Positions 1-8,896 of a stretch of DNA of 64,000 bases are shown here, piece after piece (within the stretch, counting starts at the first letter, position 1; each line of letters begins with the position of its first letter). The notes under the pieces are model-generated. The model had not been told where the DNA came from. It made no database searches and worked only from the letters and a program-made list of their open reading frames with translations. Both the position numbers and the translations under genes were made by a program. This stretch comes from Niastella sp966212235 (GTDB lineage Bacteria; Bacteroidota; Bacteroidia; Chitinophagales; Chitinophagaceae): assembly GCA_966212235.1 (NCBI GenBank), contig CBIHPP010000013.1, forward strand, positions 236,673 to 300,672, read 5' to 3'.

Positions 1-909
1 AACGTTAAAGTGAGTGGTCCCGGAACCATGGAAGGGCAGGGGGCTGCCTGGTGGAGTGCTTACAATATCTCCAAAGCGAATGGAGCAGCCATTGCACGTC
101 CTGCCATGATTGGTCTTACCAGCGCCAATACCGTAGAAATTTCAGGCATTAAAATTCAGAATGCGCCTAACAGTCATATTGGTGTGGGTAAAAACAACAA
201 CAGTGTTACTGTTTCAGGCGTTACCATCAGTTCGCCTTCCAATTCTCCAAATACAGATGGTATTGATACCTGGTCGCCCAATATCAATATCACCAATTGT
301 AATATCAGTTGTGGTGATGATAATATTGCCATGAATAATAACAGCGAGTACGTAACCATTACCGGTTGTACTTTTGGTGCAGGGCATGGTTTGTCAATTG
401 GTAGTTATGCTACAAACATAAATCATATAACAGTCAATAATTGCACATTTAACGGAACCGATAATGGCATTCGTATCAAATCGAACCGCACCAGGAGCGG
501 CACCGTTCAATATCTGACCTATTCCAATCTAACGATGACGAATGTGTCTTCTCCATTTAATATTTGTGAATATTACCCTGATAATACCATCCCTTCAAGT
601 CCGTCAGCAGATGCCGCTCAGGCAATAACCGCCACCACCCCGGTGTGGAAGCATATTACTTTCAAAAATATTACCGTAACAGGCGCCAGCAGGGCAGGTG
701 TATTATGGGCCGTTCCGGAAAAGCCGATGGTAGACCTGATTTTTGATAATGTAAAAGTTTCTGCGAATACAGGGTTGGCAGCCAACTATATTAATGGAGC
801 GTCTTTTATTAACGGTTCCAAAATAACTGTATCCAGTGGCAATGCGTTTACCAGTACGTATGCTTCAACAATTACAGGAATTAATTTAACGACCGGCGTA
901 GCGCAATAA
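1..909 (+). CDS. Glycoside hydrolase family 28 (polygalacturonase-like), C-terminal part
   Basis: The reading frame is open from base 1, so the gene begins left of the window; no start can be assigned. The protein is a right-handed parallel beta-helix with all four GH28 signature patches: NTDGID (N84-D86, counting from base 1), GDD (D106/D107, general acid pair), GHG (H129) and RIK (R158-K160). These residues hydrolyse alpha-1,4-galacturonan in characterised GH28 enzymes, so this copy looks catalytically intact. The substrate is inferred as pectin or a related rhamnogalacturonan. No T9SS sorting domain follows; the protein ends soon after the last beta-helix turns. A hairpin terminator lies 45 bases downstream. 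Confidence 0.93.
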   Translation, partial: NVKVSGPGTMEGQGAAWWSAYNISKANGAAIARPAMIGLTSANTVEISGIKIQNAPNSHIGVGKNNNSVTVSGVTISSPSNSPNTDGIDTWSPNINITNCNISCGDDNIAMNNNSEYVTITGCTFGAGHGLSIGSYATNINHITVNNCTFNGTDNGIRIKSNRTRSGTVQYLTYSNLTMTNVSSPFNICEYYPDNTIPSSPSADAAQAITATTPVWKHITFKNITVTGASRAGVLWAVPEKPMVDLIFDNVKVSANTGLAANYINGASFINGSKITVSSGNAFTSTYASTITGINLTTGVAQ

Positions 910-951
910 GGGCAACAGCAGAAAGTGTCTTGATGTAAGAGCCCCGCACCA

Positions 952-1000
952 AAGCACCTTTTGAGTAAGTTCAGAAATGTTCTTATTCAAAAGGTGTTTT
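952..1000. terminator. Bidirectional hairpin terminator between GH28 and ecsC-like gene
   Basis: A 15-bp near-perfect inverted repeat pairs CACCTTTTGAGTAAG (955-969) with CTTATTCAAAAGGTG (982-996), with a T run on the right. It lies between two convergent genes. The last codons and stop of the minus-strand EcsC-family gene sit inside the right arm, so the stem is shared by both transcripts. Confidence 0.75.
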
Positions 1001-1723
1001 AATCTTATTTTCGGCCAGGCGCATATGGTAAGCCATTTTTGCGGTGAAGCCCAGTTTACGAATTAGCCTGTAATTAACTACGGCGCCAACCGGGGCTCCT
1101 ATAACCGGTATCAACTGTGCAAGCTTGGCAAGATCAATATAATCTCTGTATTCCTGCTGAAAGCTGCGCCATTCAAACTGGTTAATATCATCTGGCAGGC
1201 TTTTCGATTTTTCATCCCAGTCTTTCATTGTCATAAATACATTCTTTCTGTGTTTGGCAGATGAAAATGCGAGTTGGAAAATATGCAGGATGTATACACG
1301 TTCTTTGTAATCGTTCACTGAAAATCCATAAACGGAAGCTATTTCGAATAAGAGTTTAATTTTTATCGCAATTAACAGTGGAAAATCAGCGAGGCCGAGC
1401 AATATACCGCCGGCTCCTGTAAGGGCGCCTTCAGCAGCAGCGGTATTGCGGTATAGCTTAATTTTTTCTTCAACGATACGATCGCCCTCTTCTAAAGAAA
1501 GCGGCGTTTTGTTTTGACGGGTGGTGATCTTTGCGCCAAACCACACGCCGCGGATCATTTGTTTGATCGTTGCTGTAACTGCCTGATGAACTTTTTCGGG
1601 TATCCAGCTATTGATCTTGTCCTGGGCCGATTTGGACAGTCTGTTAAAAATGCCTGGCTTTCGCATCATCTTCTGCTGCCAGGCTTGCAGCTCACGCATC
1701 GCTATATGCTCGTAGGTTATCAT
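983..1723 (-). CDS. EcsC family protein
   Basis: 246 residues. The centre carries the alternating Gly/Ala-rich hydrophobic stretch typical of EcsC proteins (about residues 98-135, containing ALTGAGGILLGLADFPLL), and a second small-residue hydrophobic patch lies near 205-220 (LIPVIGAPVGAVVNY). The family takes its name from the third gene of the Bacillus ecs ABC-transporter operon, but its biochemical role is not established. The gene stands alone here, convergent with the GH28 gene, and uses an ATG start at 1723. No signal peptide is visible, so the protein is probably cytoplasmic or membrane-associated. Confidence 0.8.
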   Translation of the reverse strand: MITYEHIAMRELQAWQQKMMRKPGIFNRLSKSAQDKINSWIPEKVHQAVTATIKQMIRGVWFGAKITTRQNKTPLSLEEGDRIVEEKIKLYRNTAAAEGALTGAGGILLGLADFPLLIAIKIKLLFEIASVYGFSVNDYKERVYILHIFQLAFSSAKHRKNVFMTMKDWDEKSKSLPDDINQFEWRSFQQEYRDYIDLAKLAQLIPVIGAPVGAVVNYRLIRKLGFTAKMAYHMRLAENKIKTPFE

Positions 1724-1790
1724 TTATGTAATTTACGAAACTCTTGAGGAATGCCAGAACTGGTGGCGTGGAAACCTATCCTGAATCCCC

Positions 1791-1798
1791 TAACTTTG
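1791..1798 (+). promoter_or_regulatory. Candidate Bacteroidota -7 box for the Crp/Fnr gene
   Basis: TAACTTTG matches the Bacteroidota -7 consensus TAnnTTTG exactly and lies 12 bases before the start codon. No clear -33 TTG is seen at the usual distance, so the call rests on the -7 box alone and implies a very short leader. Confidence 0.4.
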
Positions 1799-1810
1799 TG
1801 ATCATCTTTT

Positions 1811-2389
1811 ATGACAATGCACTTTATGTATGATAAACTAAGGGAACATATTGAGAAGATAGTGCCACTTAGTGATGATGAGTTTGCATTCGTTTGTACT
1901 CATTTTTCCATTAAAAAGTTTAAGAAACACCAATTCCTTATTCAGGAAGGGGATGCAGTAAAGTATCATTATTTTGTAGTGTCCGGATTGTTAAAGCTGG
2001 TGTATACCGATGATTCGGGAAAGCAGCACATTGTTTCTTTTGCTATGGAAGACTGGTGGGAAAGCGATTTCTATGCCTATTACACGCAAACAGAAGCGAC
2101 CCTATCGCTGGAATGTGTTGAAGACACTGAGGTCCTTTGCCTTTTGCTCGAAGACTACAAAAAGTTATGCGATGGTCTCCAGAAGATGCAACGTTTCTTT
2201 CTTGAAAAGGCGAATTTTGGTTTTATTGGCGCACAGCGGCGCATCATATCCTGGCTAACGTCAAGTGCGAAAGAACGTTATGAACAACTCCTTCATCGAT
2301 ACCCCTCATTGATCCAGCGTGTACCTAAAAGTCTACTTGCTGCTTACCTGGGTGTTTCCCGCGAAACATTAAGCCGGCTATCTTCCTAG
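1811..2389 (+). CDS. Crp/Fnr family transcriptional regulator
   Basis: 192 residues: an N-terminal cyclic-nucleotide-binding-type beta-roll (about 25-115, with FLIQEGDAVKYHYFVVSGLLKLVY) and a C-terminal winged helix whose recognition helix is in LGVSRETLSRLSS. The protein ends right after that helix, which is usual for the short Bacteroidota members. The effector is unknown; the canonical cAMP-binding RxS pattern is not seen. A second in-frame ATG six bases downstream is an equally possible start. A perfect TGTGA-N6-TCA palindrome begins one base after the stop, in front of the next gene, suggesting that this regulator controls ridA or a nearby promoter. Confidence 0.88.
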   Translation: MTMHFMYDKLREHIEKIVPLSDDEFAFVCTHFSIKKFKKHQFLIQEGDAVKYHYFVVSGLLKLVYTDDSGKQHIVSFAMEDWWESDFYAYYTQTEATLSLECVEDTEVLCLLLEDYKKLCDGLQKMQRFFLEKANFGFIGAQRRIISWLTSSAKERYEQLLHRYPSLIQRVPKSLLAAYLGVSRETLSRLSS

Positions 2390-2405
2390 TGTGACATACA
2401 TCACT
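2390..2405. promoter_or_regulatory. CRP-like operator palindrome
   Basis: TGTGA (2390-2394), six bases, then TCACT (2401-2405): the architecture of an enterobacterial CRP site, with one mismatch in the last base. It begins immediately after the stop codon of a Crp/Fnr-family regulator and about 80 bases before the next start codon, upstream of a possible -7 box (CAACTTTG, 2449-2456). The physical link to a regulator of the matching family makes a functional operator plausible. Confidence 0.55.
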
Positions 2406-2482
2406 TTATAATCGTGCGGTATGTCAATACCCAATTCCGCGAGTATTCACAACTTTGCAGTATAAAATTTTCAACTGCAATC

Positions 2483-2953
2483 ATGAAAAAAACAGCAACA
2501 CTTTTAGCATTCCTGGTAATAACTACTGTGCCCGTATTGGCACAAACTCAAAATTCACATAAAATGGAAAAGAGGATCATTAATCCCTGGCAATGGCAGG
2601 ATAAGCGCAGTTATGTGCAAGCCGTTGAAGTAAAACATGCAGCAAGCACGTTATACGTTTCGGGGCAAACGGCTATAAACGCCGAAGGCATTTCAAGTAA
2701 CGAAGGCATGAGATCGCAATTAATTCAGGCGCTGCAGAACCTGGAACAGGTTATCAGCAAGGCCGGGTACGAATGCAAAGGCATTGTGCGGTTAAATATT
2801 TATACCACTTCAACCGCTGAGCTTTGGCCTCATTTTTCCGTTTTTCAGGAGTGGATAGCCAAACACGGTATTCAACAAGCGACTACTTTGTTAGAAGTGA
2901 AAAGCCTTTTTGAAACATTAAAAGTTGAATTGGAGGCTACGGTTGTGAAATAA
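2483..2953 (+). CDS. Secreted RidA/YjgF-YER057c-UK114 family protein
   Basis: 156 residues when started at the ATG at 2483. That start gives a clean signal peptide (MKKTATLLAF... cleaved after VLAQ); an upstream in-frame GTG at 2414 would bury it. The mature part is a RidA-type trimer-forming domain of about 125 residues, with LYVSGQTAINAEG near the front and a later conserved-type Arg (GIVRLNIY). RidA proteins usually deaminate reactive enamine/imine intermediates in the cytosol, so an exported copy is unusual and its substrate is unknown. A candidate Crp-type operator lies upstream and a terminator hairpin directly follows. Confidence 0.85.
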   Translation: MKKTATLLAFLVITTVPVLAQTQNSHKMEKRIINPWQWQDKRSYVQAVEVKHAASTLYVSGQTAINAEGISSNEGMRSQLIQALQNLEQVISKAGYECKGIVRLNIYTTSTAELWPHFSVFQEWIAKHGIQQATTLLEVKSLFETLKVELEATVVK

Positions 2954-2974
2954 TTGGCCATAACGTGCACATTA

Positions 2975-3014
2975 TAAAAGGGCCTGTATCATATATTATG
3001 AGCAGGCTCTTTTA
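2975..3014 (+). terminator. Rho-independent-type terminator after ridA-like gene
   Basis: AAAAGGGCCTG (2976-2986) pairs with CAGGCTCTTTT (3003-3013) with one G-U pair, across a 16-base AT-rich loop; the right arm ends in a T run. It stands 22 bases after the ridA-like stop codon. Confidence 0.7.
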
Positions 3015-3199
3015 TGTGTAAACCACTTGATTTTCTGGAAAACCTCCAATTTCTTTGTATCCATCATTGCGCTACTTTTATTATTTTGCAGTTGTATAAT
3101 GCTCATGTAATCATTTCCTTTCCTTAAAATTATTGATTAGGTTGTCATATTGAATGCTGTCCAACTGACGGTTAATATGGTTTGCGTGCCAGATCTTAA

Positions 3200-3802
3200 T
3201 TGTTTTATCTATTGTCAACCAACCCTTCATACGAATACAAAGAACTGATTGGGCGCATTGCAGATGGCGATGAACAGGCGTTTGCCCATCTCTATTACGA
3301 GATACTTCCCGTATTACATAGTTTCCTTTTTAAAATGTTGAGATCTGAAACGGCTGTGCAGGATGTTGTTCAGGAGGCATTTATCCGTATATGGATGAGC
3401 CGTGACAAATTACCTGCAGTAGAACATCCCAGGGCCTGGATGGCCAAAGTAGCCCTGAATGAATGTTACCGGTTATTGCGTAAACAGGCCCGGTTAAAAG
3501 AGATGGAAACAGTGCTGTCAGGCGAAGATCCCCCTGAGCCTGACCAAACCACCGACCGCATTGCACTGGCCGAAACAAAACGGTTGATCAACTCCGCCAT
3601 TGAGGAATTACCCGAACGGCGGAAGCTGATCTTCAAAATGAGCAGGGAGCAGGGTCTGAAGATACCGGAGATTGCCGCGGCCCTGGACCTGTCGCCCGGA
3701 TACGTCAAAAACGCCCTGGTGCTGGCCCTGCAACAACTCCGCAAACGACTTACGGAAGAAGGCCGCATCCTCCTGATCCTGCTCGTTTTGAAAAATTTTT
3801 AA
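3200..3802 (+). CDS. ECF-type RNA polymerase sigma factor (FecI-like)
   Basis: About 200 residues. Region 2 covers roughly 18-90 (DGDEQAFAHLYYE..., VQDVVQEAFIRIWMSRD) and region 4 covers 130-190 (ELPERRKLIFKMSREQGLKIPEIAAALDLS). No ATG fits the beginning: a stop codon directly precedes the TTG at 3200, and TTG at 3212 is the other candidate, giving MSTNPSYEYK. It is followed at 64 bases by a FecR gene and then by SusC, the standard cell-surface-signalling order. It is inferred to be held by that FecR and released when the STN-bearing SusC binds its ligand. Confidence 0.9.
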   Translation: MFYLLSTNPSYEYKELIGRIADGDEQAFAHLYYEILPVLHSFLFKMLRSETAVQDVVQEAFIRIWMSRDKLPAVEHPRAWMAKVALNECYRLLRKQARLKEMETVLSGEDPPEPDQTTDRIALAETKRLINSAIEELPERRKLIFKMSREQGLKIPEIAAALDLSPGYVKNALVLALQQLRKRLTEEGRILLILLVLKNF

Positions 3803-3866
3803 TTTTTTTTCTCACCGGAGGTGCCTAAACCTCTTTTTGTGGTTCTTATATAATCAGACACACATC

Positions 3867-5096
3867 ATGGAGCAGACAAGATTGCAATTTTTACTGGAAC
3901 AACACGCAGCGAATAATGCTTCCGAACAGGAACAGCAGGAGCTGTGGGATTATATTCAATCGCAGGGCGATAGCCGGCTTTTTGAAGAAGCAGGTTATTC
4001 GTTACTGGAAAAAGAAACAGGTACTGTAAACCTTCCCGATGCCTATACAGATATATTGAGGAATGTTTTGAGCATAGACAGGTCGGGAAACGTGCCCGGT
4101 TTGCAGGCGCCTGCCGCACGTATTGTCAGGCTGCATACCCGGCGTTGGGTGGCGGCGGCAGCCGTACTCCTGCTGCTGGCAGCCGGCGTTTTCTGGTACA
4201 TGACCGATAAGCAATATACAGGGCCGGCTCCCGTAGTGCAACATACCACGCCAATAACGCCCGGCAGGGAAGGGGCTATTCTTACGCTGGCAGATGGAAA
4301 ACAGATCTTACTGGATACTATTCGAAATGGCGCCATCGCCCTGCAGGGTGGCGCTATGGCAAAAGTGGTAGAAGGCTCATTGCTCTATGAAACAAGCAGC
4401 GATGAATTCGTTTACAATACCACCTCAACACCCAAAGGCCGCCAATACCAGCTTATACTTCCTGATGGATCGGTGGTTTGGTTGAATGCGTTCAGCTCAA
4501 TCCGATACCCTACTGTTTTTGTGGGCAAAGAAAGAAGAGTGACAGTCACCGGAGAGGCTTACTTCGAAGTGGCCAAGGACAAAAAACGGCCCTTCTTTGT
4601 AGATATAGATGGAGGCGAAACGGTGAAGGTGCTTGGCACCCATTTCAATATAAATGCGTACAGGGATGAGCAACAAATTATAACCACACTGATTGAGGGT
4701 GTTGTTAATATCACAACTACATCCCATGCAGAAGGGCAAGCTGCCATGGCCCCGGTGACGCTGCGACCTGGTCAGCAGGCGGTGGGTTCCAGTATATATT
4801 CCGGTGATCATCAAATTGCCGGGGAAATACGCGTGTTGGATAACATTGACACGCTACAAGTACTGGCATGGAAAAATGGTCTTTTCAATTTTGAAGGCGT
4901 TTACCTGAAAACTGCCATGAAGCAGATAGCACGCTGGTACGATGTGGATGTGGTGTACCGCGGCACGGTGCCCGACATAAAATTTTTTGGAAGCATCAGC
5001 AGAAGTATAAGCCTGGCCGGCCTGATAAAAGGGCTTAATAGCACAGGCGTACATATAAGCATTGGCAATGGAAGACAACTGATAGTAACGCCATGA
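3867..5096 (+). CDS. FecR-type anti-sigma factor
   Basis: 409 residues with ATG at 3867; an in-frame TTG ten codons earlier is less likely. A cytoplasmic N-terminal region comes first, then one membrane helix near residues 92-112 (WVAAAAVLLLLAAGVFWYM). The periplasmic FecR domain follows at about 190-290, with GRQYQLILPDGSVVWLNA, the GEAYFEV motif and VLGTHFNINAY, and a C-terminal DUF4974-type domain resembling a secretin/STN short domain (about 335-409). It should relay the STN-SusC signal to the upstream sigma factor. Confidence 0.93.
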   Translation: MEQTRLQFLLEQHAANNASEQEQQELWDYIQSQGDSRLFEEAGYSLLEKETGTVNLPDAYTDILRNVLSIDRSGNVPGLQAPAARIVRLHTRRWVAAAAVLLLLAAGVFWYMTDKQYTGPAPVVQHTTPITPGREGAILTLADGKQILLDTIRNGAIALQGGAMAKVVEGSLLYETSSDEFVYNTTSTPKGRQYQLILPDGSVVWLNAFSSIRYPTVFVGKERRVTVTGEAYFEVAKDKKRPFFVDIDGGETVKVLGTHFNINAYRDEQQIITTLIEGVVNITTTSHAEGQAAMAPVTLRPGQQAVGSSIYSGDHQIAGEIRVLDNIDTLQVLAWKNGLFNFEGVYLKTAMKQIARWYDVDVVYRGTVPDIKFFGSISRSISLAGLIKGLNSTGVHISIGNGRQLIVTP

Positions 5097-5178
5097 TGTA
5101 TTGATAGTATAGCCATGATTTTCTAACCTTAAAACAACACCTATAGATTAAAAAACACCAGGGTTAGCTGAAAAAGAA

Positions 5179-5206
5179 ACCGGAAGCAGGTCGAAGTGCT
5201 TCCGGT
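5179..5206 (+). promoter_or_regulatory. Perfect 10-bp hairpin between fecR and susC
   Basis: ACCGGAAGCA (5179-5188) and TGCTTCCGGT (5197-5206) form a perfect stem with an 8-base loop. No T run follows on the plus strand, so it is not a classical terminator. Sitting between regulator and receptor genes, it could cap or protect the susC message or attenuate read-through from the sigma/fecR transcript; the role is inferred. Confidence 0.5.
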
Positions 5207-5271
5207 GATCGTCTGGCTAATTTAAAATTCCGTGTAGCAAAATTTATATCAACCAAAACTGTAACAAACTT

Positions 5272-8200
5272 ATGCAAAAAATCGCTCTTTTAGAACGAAG
5301 GGGATGTATTATGCGATTACCCCGACCAATTCTGCTTATTATGAGATTGACATCATTTTTACTTTTTGCCTGCATGCTGCATGTTTCGGCCAAAACAGTT
5401 TCCCAAACCGTTACCGTGCAGGGGCGTGACATACCGCTGAAAAAGGTGTTTACCATTCTCTACAAACAAACAGGGTATGTGGTATTCGGTGATGAGCGCC
5501 TGTTTGATCTGGCAGTTCCTGTAACGGTTGATGCCCGGAGCATGCCCCTGGAAACATTCCTTGTTTCTATCTTCCGTAATCAACCGCTAACCTATACGAT
5601 CGACAGTAAAACCATTTTCCTTTCCAGAAAAAATATACCGGCTGCTGATCCAATAGCGGCCGATACAACTATAGTTCCCATCTTAAAAGGGACGATCAAA
5701 GATTCCGCACAACAACCTGTACAGGGCGCCACTGTTACGGTACGCAACACCACGCTGATCGCTGTTACTGATCAGGAGGGCAATTTTACCCTGCAGCATG
5801 TTCCGGCCAACGGTGTACTTACGGTGACCAGTGTAGCCCATCAGTCAAAAGATATAAAGGTGAATGGCAAAAACACCATCACCGTTCTGTTGCTACCCCA
5901 GGTACAAAAACTCGATGAAGTAGAAGTAACGGTAAATACAGGCTACCAGTCGTTACCCAGAGAAAGAGCAACGGGTTCGTTTGGTATTGTTACCAGCAAG
6001 CAGTTGTCGCAGGTACCAGTAGTAAGTATACTGGAGCGTTTGCAAGGCCTGGTGCCGGGCATGGATATTTCAACCAAAACAACCACCAATAAAAGTCGCA
6101 ACGGTTCTGTTGTGATCCGCGGTCTTTCTACCATCAAGAGCGAGACATATACAAAGGTAAGTACCGACCCTTTATTGGTTATAGATGGCTTTCCCTCACA
6201 GATATCCATTTCCAGCGGCGCCCTTGATTACCTGAACCCCGATGATATTGACCAGATCACCGTGCTGAAAGATGCGGCCGCTGCTTCTATCTGGGGCATA
6301 CAGGCAGCTAACGGCGTAATTGTCGTGGTTACCAAAAAAGGCGCCCGTAACAGCAAGCCATCTCTTGGTTTTTCAACAACATTGGGCACCAGCAGCAAGC
6401 CGGGTGTAAAGTATGGGAAGATCATGTCGATGCCTGATTATATAGCGATGGAGAAGGAATTGATAAATAAAGGAAGGCTGAATGATCCAACAAGGGTGAC
6501 TTCTGGTCTTTATCCCTTCAACAATAGCACGGCGCAGGCCATTATATGGCGTTTCAAACGGGGTGAAATAACAGAAGCGCAGCTGAATGAACAACTGGAC
6601 GCATTAGGCGCCTTTGATAACAGCGACCAAATGGCGCATTATATGCTGCAACGCCCAACTACCCGGCAGTACAACCTATCGGTTTCCGGCGGTGGTATCA
6701 ACAGCTCTTATTACCTGAGCGGCTTTTTTTACAAAGATGAAAGAGTGTACAGAAGTAATACGAACAGGGGGTATTCATTGAGGGCCGGCGCTTCTTCCGG
6801 TTTGTTCGATGGCCGCATTACGGTGAGCGCCGACATGAGTTTTGGCAATACAAGAGACCGAATAAACGGTGCAGCGGTTCGGTCCATGACCGTTGGAGTA
6901 GAAGGTATGCGGCCGTATGACCCACTGGTAGATGCAGACGGCCATCCAATATCTTATGATGTATTGTTAGTGCCTTCCATTGCCAGGAACCTCGAAAGCA
7001 AAGGATATCTTCCTTTCAAATATTCTCCCATCGATGAGCTCAACTATTCCAACACGTATACAAACAATAATAACCTGGCCATGAACGTAGGGGTGAATGG
7101 CAGGATCACACCCTGGCTGGGTGTAAATGTTTCGGGCAATATCGGCCGCATTTTTGGTGACCAGGAACTTTATTGGGAGCCGGAAAGTTATGAGGCCAGG
7201 ATGATGGTAAACAAAGCTACCAGCCTGGCTGCCAACGGAACGCGCGTATACGGCATACCTCCGGGCGGCAAGCTTAATATGGATAACTCATTGGGGAGAA
7301 GCTATAACCTGCGTGGGCAGATCAACGTAAATAAAAACTGGAACGATAAACACCAGTTGAATGCACTGATTGGTACGGAGATCAGGGAAACTTATAGTAA
7401 ATCGAGTGGGGAGATCCGTTATGGGTACGACAGATCTATCAATCTCTTCAGGAGTGTTAATTCTTTTGTCAATTATAGAGACATATATGGCGGAACGCAA
7501 ACGATAGGCGCCACATCCAAAATGGTTAACGAGAAAACCACCAGGTCGTTGTCGCATTACGCCAATGGTTCCTATACATTCGCCAACAGGTATACCGCCT
7601 CGGCCAGTGCCCGTTTCGACGACTACAACCTGCTGGGGGTTGAACGGCGCAAAAGGGCTATACCCTTATGGTCTGGCGGCCTGAAGTGGAATATCAATAA
7701 TGAACGTTTCCTGCAACGTGTTCCCTGGATAAGCCAGCTGGCGGCCCGCTTCACCTACGGTTTCAGCGGTAATGCGCCACAGGGATATGCACCGGTTATC
7801 GTTGTCAATTTACCGGGAGCCGATTATTTAACCAACTATCCCACTGCGAATATTGGTACACCGGCCATTGACAACCTGGCCTGGGAAAAAACACGCATGA
7901 TCAATTATGGCCTCGATTTTTCCCTTTTCAAAAACCGGGTATATGGGTCGCTGGAATATTATAGAAAACGTACTACCGATATCATCTGGCAGTTACCCAT
8001 CAATAGCACCTATGGGTTCAGTACTTCCAGTTTCAATACGGCTAACCTCGACGGACATGGCATTGATATTGGCTTAAGTGTAGTGCCTGTTTTGAAAAAG
8101 AACTGGAAGTGGACCAGCACGCTCAATGTATCCTTTAATACGAACAAAATTAAGGATGCACGTTTCGAAAAGCCGACCACCTCTTTTGCACCTGAGATCC

Positions 8201-8877
8201 TCTATAACGGTTATCCCACCGATTATTTATTTTCCTATTCATGGGCGGGCCTCGACAGCACCGGTCAATCGCTGATCAACGACCCTAAAACAAAAGGTAA
8301 AGTATATTCTGTAAATGATATTACTCCTTTTGAGAACATCCGGGTGTATTCGGGGCGCAGCAAATCGCCCTGGTTCGGCAGCTTCAGCAATGGGGTACAA
8401 TACAAGAGTTTTGAACTGAGCGTACAATTGCTGTATGCGCTGGGCGGTGTGTTCCGCAAACCCTCTATCAGTGACGTGGGTTTTACCAATAATTTGTATG
8501 TAGGCAGAAGCGGCGACCTGGCAGAGCGTTGGAGAAAACCGGGCGATGAAGCGTTTACCAACGTACCCGGACTGGAATTTGGTCCAAATACAGTTTACGC
8601 TCTCAGCCGGGACCGTTATACCGAATCAACCTACCTGATCAGGAGCCGCAGCAATATCAAATTGCAGCAGGTAATGCTTTCTTATAATATCCCTGGAAAA
8701 TGGTTGGTAAAAACAGGGGTTAAGAACCTGGCCCTTGCTGCAGTGGCACGTAACCTGGGCATGATCTGGGCCGCTAACAAGGAAAAGCTGGACCCGGATT
8801 ATTTGTATACAACAGGGGTGAATTACCAGCTACCGCCGATCTCTTCCTATTCCTTCAGATTGTCCCTGAATTTTTAA
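5272..8877 (+). CDS. SusC/RagA-family TonB-linked outer-membrane transporter with STN signalling domain
   Basis: 1201 residues. A signal peptide covers about 1-42 (hydrophobic LTSFLLFACMLHVSAK). An STN domain follows at about 48-122 (VFTILYKQTGYVVFGDERLF...), then a carboxypeptidase-regulatory-like beta-sandwich at about 140-215 (LKGTIKDSAQQPVQGATVTV). The plug comes next, with the SusC-type motifs LDEVEVTVNTGYQ, ERLQGLVPGMD, VIRGLSTI and DPLLVIDGFP, and a long beta-barrel ends in SFRLSLNF with the terminal aromatic usual for outer-membrane barrels. The STN domain predicts signalling to the FecR encoded just upstream. SusD follows after 19 bases. The imported ligand is unknown; no glycosidase sits in this block. 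Confidence 0.95.
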   Translation: MQKIALLERRGCIMRLPRPILLIMRLTSFLLFACMLHVSAKTVSQTVTVQGRDIPLKKVFTILYKQTGYVVFGDERLFDLAVPVTVDARSMPLETFLVSIFRNQPLTYTIDSKTIFLSRKNIPAADPIAADTTIVPILKGTIKDSAQQPVQGATVTVRNTTLIAVTDQEGNFTLQHVPANGVLTVTSVAHQSKDIKVNGKNTITVLLLPQVQKLDEVEVTVNTGYQSLPRERATGSFGIVTSKQLSQVPVVSILERLQGLVPGMDISTKTTTNKSRNGSVVIRGLSTIKSETYTKVSTDPLLVIDGFPSQISISSGALDYLNPDDIDQITVLKDAAAASIWGIQAANGVIVVVTKKGARNSKPSLGFSTTLGTSSKPGVKYGKIMSMPDYIAMEKELINKGRLNDPTRVTSGLYPFNNSTAQAIIWRFKRGEITEAQLNEQLDALGAFDNSDQMAHYMLQRPTTRQYNLSVSGGGINSSYYLSGFFYKDERVYRSNTNRGYSLRAGASSGLFDGRITVSADMSFGNTRDRINGAAVRSMTVGVEGMRPYDPLVDADGHPISYDVLLVPSIARNLESKGYLPFKYSPIDELNYSNTYTNNNNLAMNVGVNGRITPWLGVNVSGNIGRIFGDQELYWEPESYEARMMVNKATSLAANGTRVYGIPPGGKLNMDNSLGRSYNLRGQINVNKNWNDKHQLNALIGTEIRETYSKSSGEIRYGYDRSINLFRSVNSFVNYRDIYGGTQTIGATSKMVNEKTTRSLSHYANGSYTFANRYTASASARFDDYNLLGVERRKRAIPLWSGGLKWNINNERFLQRVPWISQLAARFTYGFSGNAPQGYAPVIVVNLPGADYLTNYPTANIGTPAIDNLAWEKTRMINYGLDFSLFKNRVYGSLEYYRKRTTDIIWQLPINSTYGFSTSSFNTANLDGHGIDIGLSVVPVLKKNWKWTSTLNVSFNTNKIKDARFEKPTTSFAPEILYNGYPTDYLFSYSWAGLDSTGQSLINDPKTKGKVYSVNDITPFENIRVYSGRSKSPWFGSFSNGVQYKSFELSVQLLYALGGVFRKPSISDVGFTNNLYVGRSGDLAERWRKPGDEAFTNVPGLEFGPNTVYALSRDRYTESTYLIRSRSNIKLQQVMLSYNIPGKWLVKTGVKNLALAAVARNLGMIWAANKEKLDPDYLYTTGVNYQLPPISSYSFRLSLNF

Positions 8878-8896
8878 ACCCATCAACAGCAAGTGT

